Positions 1-6,347 of a stretch of 64,000 nt of DNA are shown here, piece by piece. The translations under genes were made by a program, and so were the position numbers. The notes under the pieces are model-generated. The model worked only from the letters and a program-made list of their open reading frames with translations, did no database searches and was not told the DNA's origin. Numbering within the stretch: the first letter of the stretch is position 1; every line of letters starts with the position of its first letter. This DNA comes from SZUA-36 sp963749115. GTDB lineage: Bacteria; Pseudomonadota; Gammaproteobacteria; Xanthomonadales; SZUA-36. The stretch covers positions 62,001-126,000 of the forward strand of contig CAVVLP010000014.1 of NCBI GenBank assembly GCA_963749115.1. Reading direction: 5' to 3'.

Positions 1-321
1 GGAAATAGTGAAGCTTTCACCGCAGCCGCATTCATCCGTTGCATTCGGGTTATTGAATTGAAAAGTCCTGTTCAGACCACTTTGCGTGAAATCAATACTG
101 GAACCCTGTAAATAAGGCAGACTTTCGTTATCAACAACGATTTTGATACCCTTGTCCTCGAAGACCTGGTCATCATTTTTAAGCTCCGAAGCAATACTCA
201 CTTCATAAGCCCAACCGGAGCATCCGGTTTTTCTGACACCAAGACGCAATGCCACACCGTTATCTTTTTCAAGAAACTGTTTCACACGTTGTGCCGCATT
301 GTCGGTTAACTGAATGCTCAT
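1..321 (-). CDS. iscA: IscA-type iron-sulfur cluster assembly protein (partial)
   Basis: A-type carrier/scaffold protein for Fe-S cluster maturation in the cytosol. The reading frame opens at ATG (319-321) and stays open to base 1, so only the last few residues lie outside the window. The three family cysteines are visible: one in a GCSGWAY context near residue 37 and two in the C-terminal CGCGES motif. The N-terminus MSIQLTDNAAQRV resembles E. coli IscA more than ErpA. It is transcribed away from asnS. Whether it belongs to an isc or suf operon cannot be seen because the rest of the operon lies off the left edge. Confidence 0.8.
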   Translation of the reverse strand, partial: MSIQLTDNAAQRVKQFLEKDNGVALRLGVRKTGCSGWAYEVSIASELKNDDQVFEDKGIKIVVDNESLPYLQGSSIDFTQSGLNRTFQFNNPNATDECGCGESFTIS

Positions 322-432
322 AATTTTTGTACCATTGTTGAAATTTTCAACTTGCTGCTCTAAAAGACTGTGCGCACCGCGCCGGGTGATTTATTATCTT
401 GGGCCATTTCACCAGAGATCAACCATATTATC

Positions 433-1834
433 ATGTCAACGGTTAGCATAAAAAAGGCGCTTAGCGGGGAAATTCCGACAGGATCAAAAGTCAGTGTACA
501 GGGCTGGGTGCGTACCCGCAGGGATTCCAAGGCCGGGTTCTCCTTCATTGCCGTCAATGACGGGTCCTGTTTTGACAACATACAGGTTGTCGCGCCAGCG
601 GACCTTTCCAATTATAAAGAGGACATACAAAAACTCACCAGTGGTTGCGCCGTCATCTGTTCAGGTGAACTGGTTGAATCTCTTGGCCGTGGTCAAAAAT
701 TCGAAATTCAGGCTTCAGGTGTAGAAGTAGCGGGGTGGGTTGAAGACCCTGATACCTACCCTATTCAACCAAAACAGCACAGTTTCGAATTTCTGCGCGA
801 GGTAGCGCACCTGCGACCACGCACAAACACCTTTGGTGCAATCACGCGTGTACGGCACGTTGCAGCGCAGGCAATCCATCGTTATTTTCATGAGAATAAT
901 TTTTTCTGGATCAATACACCCATCATTACCGCCTCTGATGCCGAAGGCGCCGGAGACATGTTTCGCGTAAGCACGCTGGACCTGGCCAACCTGCCACGTA
1001 ACGAGAAAGGTGACATCGATTTTGAACAGGACTTTTTCGGGCGCGAAACCTTTCTCACGGTTTCCGGGCAGTTAAATGTGGAAGGCTACTGCCTGGCATT
1101 ATCAAATGTTTACACCTTTGGTCCGACATTCCGCGCAGAGAATTCCAATACCTCCCGTCACCTGGCTGAATTCTGGATGATAGAGCCGGAAATCGCTTTC
1201 GCCGACCTTGACGATCTTGCTGACCTGGCTGAAGACTTCCTGAAATATGTTTTCAAGGCTGTTCTTGATGAGTGTCCGGCGGACATGGCGTTTTTTGCAC
1301 AACGTATAGAACCCACTGCCATTGAACGACTGAAGACAGCTGATCGATGCGCCGTTTGTCCGCGTTGACTATGTGGACGCAATCGAAATTCTCGTGAACT
1401 CGGGTCAGAAATTTGAATTTAAACCGGAGTGGGGTCTGGACCTGCAGACCGAACACGAACGTTACCTTACTGAAAAACACTTTAATGCCCCGGTAGTCGT
1501 TAAAAACTACCCAACGGAAATCAAGGCGTTTTATATGCGATTGAGCGATGACGGCAAAACGGTGGCAGCAATGGATGTGTTAGCCCCCGGTATTGGTGAA
1601 ATCATTGGCGGTTCACAGCGCGAAGAACGACTGGATATACTGCAACAACGAATGACCGAACAGGGCATGGATGCGGAAACCTACAGTTGGTACATTGATT
1701 TACGCCGTTACGGAACAGTACCTCATGCCGGCTTTGGATTGGGTTTTGAACGATTGATTACTTATATAACAGGTATGGCCAACATACGTGATGTTATCCC
1801 CTACCCCCGTGTGCCAGGGCGGGCCGACTTTTAA
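433..1834 (+). CDS. asnS: asparaginyl-tRNA synthetase (one-base frame break)
   Basis: Class II aminoacyl-tRNA synthetase charging tRNA-Asn. The OB-fold anticodon-binding domain is N-terminal (VQGWVRTRRDSKAGFSF). The class II catalytic core follows, with motif 2 in FRAENSNTSRHLAEFW and motif 3 in GFGLGFERL near the C-terminus. The frame breaks near 1342-1347. Removing one base from the GATCGAT stretch restores a 466-residue protein, the same length as E. coli AsnS. The ATG at 433 is chosen because the protein then begins like E. coli AsnS; the frame is open further upstream. As the enzyme is normally essential, a sequencing or assembly insertion is more likely than a real mutation. Confidence 0.93.
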
Positions 1835-1919
1835 AAGAGAGTTTCGATGTGGTGCTGACTGGAGAGACGACGTTACTGCGCTTCCTGCGTCAAACACCGT
1901 GCAAATCTGAGAGGCACCG

Positions 1920-2115
1920 CTCCTGCGCGTCCTGCGCCCGCGGCATACCGTTCATCCTGAACATAACCGTTCATGGCCCAGGTCGACCGTCCGGTCTCAC
2001 TCGTGCAGTGCTAACTTGGGAGACGCCGCTCCTGCGCGTCCTGCGCCCGCGGCATACCGTTCATGGCCCAGGCTCCTCGCGTCCTGCGCCCGCGGCATAC
2101 CGTTCATCCTGAACA
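1920..2115. repeat. GC-rich direct repeats of about 45-50 bp
   Basis: A unit reading CTCCTGCGCGTCCTGCGCCC then GCGGCATACCGTTCAT occurs at about 1920, 2029 and 2073; the last copy lacks a few bases. Two copies continue into TCCTGAACATAA and two into GGCCCAGG. The repeats have no open reading frame with protein-like composition. On the minus strand they form the GCGC/AGGAC and GTTC/AGGAT hairpins, which supports treating them as the distal part of the putative sponge RNA. Confidence 0.75.
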
Positions 2116-2120
2116 TAAAC

Positions 2121-2732
2121 AGCGGTTCGGGATATTATCCGTAATATCCCGTGCCACCTCGCGGATCTGTCGCCACCCGCTTTTGCTTCCTTGCCGTACA
2201 AAGCCCAACACATCCTTGTGCTGTCGCAGATCCTTCTGCTTATAAAATTCCTGTTATCCCCTGAGGCGTCGTCCGTACGCCTGTAAATCTGTAAGTCTCT
2301 CGTCCAACACTTCCGTGTGCTGATGCAGATCCTTCTGCTGGTAAACTTCCTGTTATCCCCGGAGGCACCGTCCCTGCGCCTGTTAGTCTCTCGTCCAACA
2401 CTTCCATGTGCTGTTGCAGATCCTTCTGCTGGTAAACTTCCTGTTATCCCCAGAGGCGCCGTCCCTGCGCCTGTTTGTCTCTCGTCCAACACTTCCTTGT
2501 GTCGTCGCAGATCCTTCTGCTAATGAAACTCCTGTCGTCTTCAGAGGCGCTATCCCTGCGCCTGTCAGTCCCTCGTCCAGCTCACCATACTCACTGTTGA
2601 TTGAGAGAAAAAAGCGGTTCGGAGCATCTTCCTTAATATTCCGAACCGCTCTGCGGATCTGTCGCCACCCGCCAATGCATCCTTGCCGTTCAAAGTCCAA
2701 CACTTCCTTGTGCTTTCGCAGATCCTTCTGCT
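2121..2732. repeat. paired 120-bp repeats flanking the tandem array
   Basis: Two related 120-bp blocks lie at 2121-2240 and 2613-2732, bracketing the 91-bp tandem units. Both begin AGCGGTTCGG, share GCGGATCTGTCGCCACCCGC, and end in a copy of the GCAGATCCTTCTGC hairpin. Each contains a strong hairpin of different sequence. The first is GGGATATTA/TAATATCCC at 2129-2150, with CGGA as the minus-strand loop. The second is AGCGGTTCGGA/TCCGAACCGCT at 2613-2650, with AAGGA inside the loop. Conservation of structure rather than sequence points to RNA function. Confidence 0.75.
2204..2573. repeat. 91-bp tandem repeat array
   Basis: The phrase GTCTCTCGTCCAACACTTCC recurs at 2295, 2386 and 2477 (degenerate at 2568), exactly 91 bp apart, with a diverged unit before (from about 2204) and a partial unit after (from about 2694). 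Each unit holds an AACACTTCC block, the GCAGATCCTTCTGC palindrome, a CTTCCTGTTATCCCC-like block and the AGGCGC hairpin. There are no variable spacers, so it is not a CRISPR array. Copies differ mostly at stem or linker positions. Confidence 0.85.
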
Positions 2733-2779
2733 AACGAAACTTTGGTCATCCATGCCTGTCTCGTCCCTTGATGAAACAT

Positions 2780-2808
2780 ACTATAGCCACTTTTGGCTAA
2801 ATACACAA
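2780..2808 (-). promoter_or_regulatory. predicted sigma-70 promoter for the minus-strand sponge RNA
   Basis: On the minus strand a TATAGT -10 box (plus 2780-2785) lies 17 bases after a TTGTGT -35 box (plus 2803-2808). Initiation would fall near 2773, just before the first GGA motifs (AAGGGACGAG, then CATGGATG) and the first GCAGA/AGGA hairpin. The -35 box is weak (three of six consensus bases), as expected for an activator-dependent promoter. Confidence 0.5.
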
Positions 2809-2886
2809 GTGTCTATTTACAAAAAAGGCTAAATTCTTTTTTGGCTATATGCATAATCGTCTATAGACAGTGGTGGCTATGTTTGG
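2784..2886. promoter_or_regulatory. divergent control region with a 48-bp duplication
   Basis: Two diverged 48-bp units start at 2791 and 2839, both opening with TTTTGGCTA. GGCTA motifs begin at 2795, 2827, 2843 and 2875, spaced 32, 16 and 32 bp. The first is part of an inverted repeat, TAGCCA-N4-TGGCTA (2784-2799). A 10-bp palindrome, GTCTATAGAC, is at 2859-2868, with the related GTCTATTTAC exactly 48 bp earlier. The region separates two divergent GGA-hairpin RNAs and is a good candidate for shared activator sites. It does not contain the GacA-type TGTAAG-N6-CTTACA motif. Confidence 0.5.
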
Positions 2887-2892
2887 TAAATT

Positions 2893-3261
2893 AGGACTGG
2901 GCAATAACGGTAGCCCGCTTTAAGAGACGGAACTCTTGCAGCAGACAGCAATTACCAGATGCCTTAAAAGTTAATAAATAGCATAGCCATACAGTAGAAA
3001 GAACAAGAAAAGTAGCCAGTGCAGGATGCACCAGCGAAGCAACAAGGAAGTTATAAAAAGGGTATGCCAAGGATGACATATCTGCAAGGACACGGAAGGA
3101 TCCGTGTATGAATCGAAAGATTCAGCAATAGGGACAAGGATTGTCCAAATTACGAAAAGGCGAGCCCTTTTCGCCCTGTGACCAGGTGCCCACAAGGAGT
3201 GTGGGCACCAGGTTGAAAATTCAGCTTGTTGGGCTGATGAATGAAAAGTCATTTTGCTTTT
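2893..3261 (+). ncRNA. putative Csr/Rsm-type small RNA (about 370 nt)
   Basis: The plus strand holds a run of hairpins with GGA in or next to the loop: AAGAG/CTCTT around ACGGAA (2922-2937), GTGC/GCAC around AGGAT (3019-3031), AAC/GTT around AAGGAA (3041-3052), a TATG..CA stem around AGGA (3061-3082), ACACGGA/TCCGTGT around AGGA (3090-3107), GGACA/TGTCC around AGGAT (3132-3146), and GGTGCCCACA/TGTGGGCACC around AGGAG (3185-3209). A TGAATC-GAAA-GATTCA hairpin and a CGAAAAGG hairpin lie between them. A weak AATGA/TCATT stem followed by TTGCTTTT (3240-3261) may end it. Size and layout resemble E. coli CsrB (369 nt). Both ends are inferred, and no protein-like frame occupies the interval. Confidence 0.65.
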
Positions 3262-3327
3262 AGCTTCACGTATAGGAAGCAAGTCAATTAGCATGTGCAA
3301 GTCATTGAATAAAATAGTATCCTACCC

Positions 3328-3361
3328 TATGGGTGATAGTCACCGTTTTATGGGTGACTAT
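3328..3361. promoter_or_regulatory. direct and inverted repeat upstream of the DUF6502-like gene
   Basis: TATGGGTGA occurs twice (3328-3336 and 3349-3357), 21 bp apart, which is two helical turns. The interval also contains the inverted repeat ATAGTCACC/GGTGACTAT (3336-3344 and 3353-3361, 8-nt loop). It lies about 95 bp before the start at 3454, so it could be an operator, for instance for the downstream DUF6502-like protein, or a hairpin in its leader. Confidence 0.4.
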
Positions 3362-3453
3362 TATGCGTGGTTCCGTGTGTGGCGGAAGCAGCAAGATACT
3401 TTTTTTGATAAGGAAGTCATTAGAGTAGCACCTGGGAGTTATGGGAAAATCTA

Positions 3454-4374
3454 ATGGCGAGAAATTTACAAATGAATGATGCTTCATCCCCCAGCGAAAC
3501 TTCATCCGTTACAAATGCTGTAGGTTTGGTTCTTCGTCGAATTGTGCGATTAATGGTGGGCACAATTTCATTTCCAGCGTTAGTTGACATCCTAAAGACT
3601 TTATACGTAGAGGAAGCTGAAAAGAAAATAAATCAAAGCGGTTCAAAGCCCACTATGAGTGCGTTAGCGCTTTTAACTGGATTGGACACAAGGGTCGTTT
3701 CCGTTGTAATGAACAAGGAATACGATATAACTATAGAACCCAAAAACATCTGTGCTGAGAACGCACTTCTTGATATGTGGGCGAATGACCCATTCTTTTC
3801 AGACCCTGATACAAAACAACCATTAGTTTTACCCATTGAAGGGCGAGGCCGAACCTTTCAAGGCTTGGTGCTCAAATCTATAGGTAGAAACATAACAATA
3901 AAAACCGTGTTGGATAAGCTCTTGACTTCAGGAAATATTAGAACTATTTCCGACGGGGTCGAGCAGGTAGAACTGCTTTCCTTGTTTTATTCACCAATTA
4001 CTAATGACCGCGCAAACATGACCGATATTGCCTTTGTTGAGTCATCTAGAGTACTCAGTGCAGCGATTCATAATATGGAGTCGGATGTTGATTCGCGAGT
4101 ACCTCAACAGGGCAGGTGGACATACAGGCTGTGCCCAAAACGGTATAAAGAATTCAGACAGGAAGCACGTTTATTGCTTCAGAAACAAATTAAAGAAGGG
4201 GAAGCGTTACTCGAAAATTTCGAAGACCCACAAAAACGACCAGGTCAGCTCACTGTCGGTATCGGTTGGTACCAATGGGGCGGCCATAACTCAGATGAAG
4301 AAGGAGCTCAAAATGTCTCGTTGGACAATACAAAACAGCAGCACAGGAATCGAAAAATCAGGCACAGGAATTGA
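3454..4374 (+). CDS. DUF6502-like putative regulator
   Basis: A 306-residue protein of unknown function. From memory of the family its layout resembles DUF6502 proteins: an N-terminal helical segment (about residues 20-60), a helix-turn-helix-like stretch PTMSALALLTGLDTRVVSVV (about 67-86), a central EGRGRTFQGLVLKSIGRNIT block, and a C-terminal GWYQWGG. It has no signal peptide or membrane segment, consistent with a cytoplasmic DNA-binding or regulatory role, which is inferred. Its last 21 codons (from 4313) overlap the start of the next gene in another frame and are encoded partly by that gene's heptad repeats. The family-like part ends before the overlap, so the basic tail KQQHRNRKIRHRN may be incidental. 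Coupling to the downstream repeat protein is likely. Confidence 0.65.
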   Translation: MARNLQMNDASSPSETSSVTNAVGLVLRRIVRLMVGTISFPALVDILKTLYVEEAEKKINQSGSKPTMSALALLTGLDTRVVSVVMNKEYDITIEPKNICAENALLDMWANDPFFSDPDTKQPLVLPIEGRGRTFQGLVLKSIGRNITIKTVLDKLLTSGNIRTISDGVEQVELLSLFYSPITNDRANMTDIAFVESSRVLSAAIHNMESDVDSRVPQQGRWTYRLCPKRYKEFRQEARLLLQKQIKEGEALLENFEDPQKRPGQLTVGIGWYQWGGHNSDEEGAQNVSLDNTKQQHRNRKIRHRN

Positions 4375-5593
4375 AAAATCCGGCACTGGAATTGAGAAAT
4401 CCGGCACTGGAATTGAAAAATCCGGCACAGGAATTGAAAAATCAGGCACAGGAATTCGAAAAGGCTTACTAGCTTGCTCAATAGCAGCGCTAGCATTTAC
4501 AGCTCAAGTTAGCGCCGCTGAAATTGGTGGTGGAACCGGTATCGAAATCGCTGGTGGCGGAACCGGTGTTGAAATCGCTGGTGGCGGAACCGGTATTGAA
4601 ATCGCTGGTGGCGGAACCGGTATTGAAATCGCTGGTGGCGGAACCGGTATTGAAATCGCTGGTGGCGGAACCGGTGTTGAAATCGCTGGTGGCGGAACCG
4701 GTGTTGAAATCGCTGGTGGCGGAACCGGTGTTGAAATCGCTGGTGGCGGAACCGGTGTTGAAATCGCTGGTGGCGGAACCGGTGTTGAAATCGCTGGTGG
4801 CGGAACCGGTGTTGAAATCGCTGGTGGCGGAACCGGTGTTGAAATCGCTGGTGGCGGAACCGGTGTTGAAATCGCTGGTGGTGGAACCGGTATTGACAAC
4901 GTTCGGCCCGAAGGTTTTATGCAAGTAGCCGTTGACCAAGGTCAAATTTCAGTAATGTGGAATATTGATGGTAATACCTTTGTCGGCAAGGCATCTCAGA
5001 CTGGAACTTTCACTCAAGTTTCACTATTTGAAATTTCAATAAATTCCACTTCATCAGAAGTTGAAATTGCTGGCGGCGGAACCGGTTCGAAGACTGAGAT
5101 CGCTGGTGGTGGAACCGGTATTGAAATCGCTGGTGGCGGAACCGGTGTTGAAATCGCTGGTGGCGGAACCGGTATTGAAATCGCTGGTGGCGGAACCGGT
5201 GTTGAAATCGCTGGTGGCGGAACCGGTATTGAAATCGCTGGTGGTGGAACCGGTGTTGAAATCGCTGGTGGTGGAACCGGTGTTGAAATCGCTGGTGGTG
5301 GAACTGGTATCGAAATCGCTGGTGGTGGAACTGGTATCGAAATCGCTGGTGGTGGAACTGGGTTTGAAAGCGTATTTATAACCCTGCCAAATGGTACTGG
5401 TTTAGAATTGGAAATCGCTTTGGGGTGTAATACAGCAACAGTGTCCGTATTAGATTCGCAAGACTTTTCTGAAATCGTGACCTTTAATAACGTCAAGGTC
5501 CTGGGCAACACCGGTTTGTGTTCAGTTGCTACAAGTGCAAATGCACCGCGGCACGGTTTTGTGAAAAAATCAAACTTTGATTCAAGAAACTAG
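4313..5593 (+). CDS. exported GTGIE/GGGTGIEIA repeat protein
   Basis: A 426-residue protein of no recognised family. The start at ATG 4313 follows AAGGAG (4301-4306) with six bases between. Residues 10-51 are six heptads of GTGIEKS type. A hydrophobic segment, KGLLACSIAALAFTAQVSAA, follows and looks like a signal peptide with an unusually long repetitive N-region. After it come 14 GGGTG(I/V)EIA nonapeptides, a unique segment of about 60 residues (NVRPEGFMQVAVDQG and onward), 11 more GGGTG units, and a unique C-terminal domain with two cysteines. The nonapeptides resemble RTX GGxGxDxUx repeats in period and glycine placement, but with E where RTX has the calcium-binding D. The position right after the DUF6502-like gene suggests co-regulation. 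Export and surface or matrix function are inferred. Confidence 0.8.
   Translation: MSRWTIQNSSTGIEKSGTGIEKSGTGIEKSGTGIEKSGTGIEKSGTGIRKGLLACSIAALAFTAQVSAAEIGGGTGIEIAGGGTGVEIAGGGTGIEIAGGGTGIEIAGGGTGIEIAGGGTGVEIAGGGTGVEIAGGGTGVEIAGGGTGVEIAGGGTGVEIAGGGTGVEIAGGGTGVEIAGGGTGVEIAGGGTGIDNVRPEGFMQVAVDQGQISVMWNIDGNTFVGKASQTGTFTQVSLFEISINSTSSEVEIAGGGTGSKTEIAGGGTGIEIAGGGTGVEIAGGGTGIEIAGGGTGVEIAGGGTGIEIAGGGTGVEIAGGGTGVEIAGGGTGIEIAGGGTGIEIAGGGTGFESVFITLPNGTGLELEIALGCNTATVSVLDSQDFSEIVTFNNVKVLGNTGLCSVATSANAPRHGFVKKSNFDSRN
4340..4465 (+). repeat. 21-bp repeats encoding GTGIEKS heptads
   Basis: Six in-frame 21-bp units encode STGIEKS, four GTGIEKS and GTGIRKG, all before the predicted signal segment. Glycine is mostly GGC and GGA and threonine ACA or ACT, unlike the later nonapeptide block (GGT GGC GGA ACC). 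The two arrays therefore share the peptide GTGIE but not recent DNA ancestry. Confidence 0.9.
4526..4903 (+). repeat. 27-bp tandem repeats, block 1 (14 units)
   Basis: Fourteen contiguous 27-bp units encode GGGTGIEIA or GGGTGVEIA; the last ends in IDNV. Eight consecutive V-type units (units 6-13) are almost identical at DNA level, indicating recent slippage or unequal exchange. Copy number is therefore likely to vary between strains and may be miscounted by assembly. Confidence 0.92.
5072..5364 (+). repeat. 27-bp tandem repeats, block 2 (11 units)
   Basis: Eleven GGGTG units, the first interrupted (GGGTGSKTEIA, one codon longer), then alternating I and V types, and a final GGGTGFES. The last units use GGT GGT GGA ACT rather than GGT GGC GGA ACC, so homogenisation proceeded separately from block 1. 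Confidence 0.9.
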
Positions 5594-5617
5594 TAGTAGT
5601 TATTGAAAATGGAAATT

Positions 5618-5706
5618 GCGACGGGAAACCGTCGCAGCTTCCGATAGCTTACGCTTTACCAACGAGATTTTTCGCCCCTGCCTATCCGCAGGGGCGTATT
5701 TTTTTG
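5618..5706 (+). terminator. hairpin and rho-independent terminator after the repeat protein
   Basis: A GCGACGG-GAAA-CCGTCGC tetraloop hairpin (5618-5635) precedes a classic terminator: CGCCCCTGC (5673-5681), loop CTATCC, GCAGGGGCG (5688-5696), then TATTTTTTT. It closes the DUF6502-like/repeat-protein unit. The rest of 5594-5866 holds nothing gene-like. Confidence 0.85.
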
Positions 5707-5866
5707 TGAAGCCTGCAGATTAGTTAATTAACCGACCATTTGTCCTGATGCCCTGTCCGGACACCTGCAAAAAACCACTCAGCAAGCTTGATGTTCCCGC
5801 GCATCCCGTCGATTTACCCCAACGATCACCGCGAATGGCCCAGCTCCGGAATATTGCCGCCGGTTG

Positions 5867-6211
5867 TCAGCCTGGCGGCCAGTTAAGTGTTCTTCCGCCA
5901 AGCAAGTGCAGATGCACATGAAACACCGTTTGCCCTGCTGCTGAATTACAGTTCATGACGACCCGGTAGCCATCTTCGGCAACACCCTGCTCCACCGCAA
6001 TTTCCCGAGCAGCAAGAAACAACTTGCCAAATAATTCAGCATCGTGTGCCTGCATATCGTTGATGGTCGGAATTCGATTTTTCGGTATGATCAGCACATG
6101 CAACGGTGCTTGCGGATTAACATCCCTGAATGCTAAAACATCATCGTTTTCAAACACGATATCCGCCGGGATTTCCCGGGAAATAATTTTTAGAAAAAGG
6201 TCATCTGACAT
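5867..6211 (-). CDS. hinT: HIT-family purine nucleoside phosphoramidase
   Basis: Small cytoplasmic HIT protein that hydrolyses AMP-lysine and adenosine phosphoramidates. The histidine triad HVHLHLLGG is near the C-terminus, and the protein matches E. coli HinT along its length (FLKIISREIPADIVFENDDVLAFRD at the start, split here by no gap). The ATG at 6209-6211 gives 114 residues, the family's usual size. The frame is open upstream, but those residues lack family similarity. It is a single gene, converging on the repeat-protein terminator and divergent from the Ada-like gene. Confidence 0.9.
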   Translation of the reverse strand: MSDDLFLKIISREIPADIVFENDDVLAFRDVNPQAPLHVLIIPKNRIPTINDMQAHDAELFGKLFLAAREIAVEQGVAEDGYRVVMNCNSAAGQTVFHVHLHLLGGRTLNWPPG

Positions 6212-6347
6212 AGTTACTACCCGTAGTGATGTATTCAAAACAATAAGGGAACCCCTGTTTCGCACTGGGCAAAATCAAACAGGGCTTCACCAGCCAACTT
6301 AGCAAGAATCGGGTGGCTATTGATCATGAAACTTCTACAATAGCCAC

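Larger units (their letters stand above)
1850..2773 (-). ncRNA. putative large Csr/Rsm-type sponge RNA
   Basis: On the minus strand this stretch carries about 45 GGA triplets (hand count of TCC on the plus strand), far above chance, and many sit in short hairpin loops. Five perfect copies of a GCAGA stem with AGGA loop occur (plus positions 2226-2239, 2325-2338, 2416-2429, 2507-2520, 2718-2731). An AGGCGC-type stem occurs four times (2264-2282, 2363-2381, 2454-2472, 2545-2563). Its arms are AGGCGT/ACGCCT in one copy, AGGCGC/GCGCCT in two, and a G-U variant in the fourth, while GGA stays in the loop. Further hairpins have AGGAT loops on GTTC/GAAC (1950-1962, 2102-2114) and AGGAC loops on GCGC/GCGC (1925-1937, 2034-2046). 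Multiple GGA loops define CsrB/RsmZ-type RNAs that sequester CsrA/RsmA. The 5' end is inferred from the promoter at 2780-2808. The 3' end is unknown, as no clear terminator was found. No family was searched, so identity is inferred. Confidence 0.6.

Noticed and set aside
1340..1347. Programmed ribosomal frameshifting in asnS and other split genes
   Set aside because: There is no shared slippery sequence or downstream structure, the breaks occur in many unrelated genes, and all need the same +1 removal, which fits read error.
2204..2573. CRISPR array
   Set aside because: The 91-bp units are contiguous with no unique spacers, are far longer than CRISPR repeats, and there are no cas genes in the window.
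1849..2753. Open frames of 60-140 codons on both strands across the repeat array
   Set aside because: They exist because the repeat units are free of stops in several frames at once. They lack ribosome sites and protein-like composition, and differences between copies follow RNA pairing rather than codon positions.
1850..2773. Integron attC sites or REP/MITE elements
   Set aside because: No RYYYAAC/GTTRRRY core pairs, integrase or transposase are visible, and the consistent GGA loops on one strand are better explained by an RNA.
2891..3454. Short frames over the plus-strand RNA (for example 2971-3300 minus, 3254-3454 plus)
   Set aside because: No family resemblance or ribosome site, and they overlap dense hairpins.
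4490..5511. Long frames of about 100-165 codons in other frames of the GGGTG repeat blocks
   Set aside because: They are shadows of the 27-bp repeats. Only the frame from 4313 has a ribosome site, signal segment and unique domains.
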